DNA from: Lithospermum erythrorhizon
Taxonomy: Eukaryota > Streptophyta > Magnoliopsida > Boraginales > Boraginaceae
DNA length: 64,000 nucleotides
Direction of reading: 5' to 3'
Assembly (NCBI GenBank): GCA_019722365.1
Contig: JADFUC010001850.1
Location: 62,001-126,000, forward strand
Numbering within the stretch: the stretch's first letter is position 1; every line of letters starts with the position of its first letter. Positions 63,501 through 64,000 of the stretch are shown one piece after another. The notes under the pieces are model-generated. The model saw only the letters and a list, made by a program, of their open reading frames with translations, was not told the DNA's origin and made no database searches. The translations under genes were made by a program, and so were the position numbers.

Positions 63501-64000
63501 GATCTGGGGAATCGTTGCATGGCTACCACGTGATAAAGCTGTACTCTGTTATCGTTCGACACGTTGTGTGGATTTGAAATAAGAACTGGTGAACGAAACG
63601 GTTCAAATCAAACACAAAGAAAGAGAGCCTCTAAGGACGACTTTTATCTCAGCATCACAGTAATAACAAGTATACTATCTTTTGCTACATCTCAAATGAA
63701 AGTAGAACATAAACAGCCAAGGCCGCAATGAAGACGAACGCTAGAAGCCTAGTTTGTAGGACTCATATGCAAAATGTCAATGTGTCGCCTTTAAATACCT
63801 AAGATATTTTTCAAGCAGGAGCCAACAACCGCCGCCGTTTCGCGATTCATCGAACGACGCCGATATCACAGTAGGCGGATATCTAATTTGTTATCAAGAT
63901 GATTCGGGACACGACGATACTGATTACGCATTTCGTCGGATTACCTGATAACGATTTAGACTCGCAGAAGTGCTATTTCCTCGAACAATACACAGTATGC
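60580..64000. other. Unclassified, moderate-GC sequence to window end
   Basis: No gene, RNA or repeat is identified. The longest frame (60465-60998, minus, 177 codons) does not look like a conserved protein. The composition is even and richer in CG dinucleotides (for example CGACG, GCGCAT) than the TE-rich sequence to the left. It could be the inside of a DNA transposon or a region with no recent history of cytosine methylation. I cannot say more. Confidence 0.4.

Larger units (their letters stand above)
56615..64000 (+). mobile_element. Candidate CACTA (En/Spm-like) transposon, 5' end in window
   Basis: It starts CACTATTAGAAAATGCATCT, which fits the conserved CACTA terminus (CACTA-x2-AGAAAA). 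Subterminal TTACCGACACCACACCGACG near 56753 and a CAC/CCG-rich leader (56820-56950) follow, as is usual for plant CACTA elements. A T-rich intron-like stretch (56950-57640) precedes higher-GC sequence with exon-like blocks (57640-59400). A transposase is not demonstrable: MYDREL near 57674 loosely recalls the N-terminal transposase-associated domain but is followed by stops. No TAGTG end matching the start is found before 64000. The true right end is unknown, and the element may end well before the window does. Confidence 0.5.

Noticed and set aside
57641..64000. Bacterial contamination or organelle insertion
   Set aside because: There are no bacterial-type long open frames or ribosome sites and no recognisable plastid or mitochondrial gene. 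Intron-like AT-rich gaps fit plant DNA better.

Overview
The window looks like nuclear DNA of a flowering plant, most likely a eudicot. It is AT-rich with long intergenic stretches. It has spliced genes with GT-AG introns and several nested, decayed LTR retrotransposons. It also carries a Mutator-like transposase remnant, a Stowaway-like MITE and what appears to be the 5' end of a CACTA transposon. I see nothing bacterial, no rRNA or tRNA gene and no CRISPR array. The species cannot be named from the sequence alone.

Only two genes look intact, both on the minus strand. The first (19063-20972) is a two-exon pectin methylesterase with an N-terminal inhibitor domain (577 aa). All six catalytic-site residues keep the family's exact spacing. 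The second (27379-29796) is an eight-exon gene rebuilt here from splice junctions. It encodes a multi-spanning membrane protein of an uncharacterised plant family. A third, weak candidate with a cysteine cluster lies at 24430-24859.

Layout: 1-6040 holds a long inverted repeat (1-390 against 5675-6040) around a Gypsy integrase relic and an LTR-like block. 6715-8950 is a plus-strand Copia relic that stops before reverse transcriptase. 9487-18600 is a minus-strand Copia element with a Gypsy-type LTR block lying in its 3' portion. 18600-29800 is the gene-bearing part: the pectinesterase, a MULE relic, AAT microsatellites and the membrane-protein gene. 30057-51340 is a TAT/Ogre-like Gypsy element whose two LTRs are now about 20 kb apart. 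Inside it sit a solo-LTR-like copy (35768-37235) and a second, minus-strand Gypsy element with its own LTR pair and tRNA-Met primer site (39660-48520). 51650-56600 holds a MITE, a 0.7 kb direct duplication and an LTR fragment inverted relative to the one near 5.2 kb. From 56615 to the window end is a candidate CACTA element followed by about 4 kb that I could not classify.

No new biological system is evident. The observations most worth checking are the nested retroelement architecture, tandem arrays that differ between the two LTRs of one element, the unclassified 57.6-64 kb segment, a repeated acidic peptide motif in the TAT/Ogre-like element, and the uncharacterised membrane-protein gene. 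All coordinates of degenerate elements are estimates by eye.
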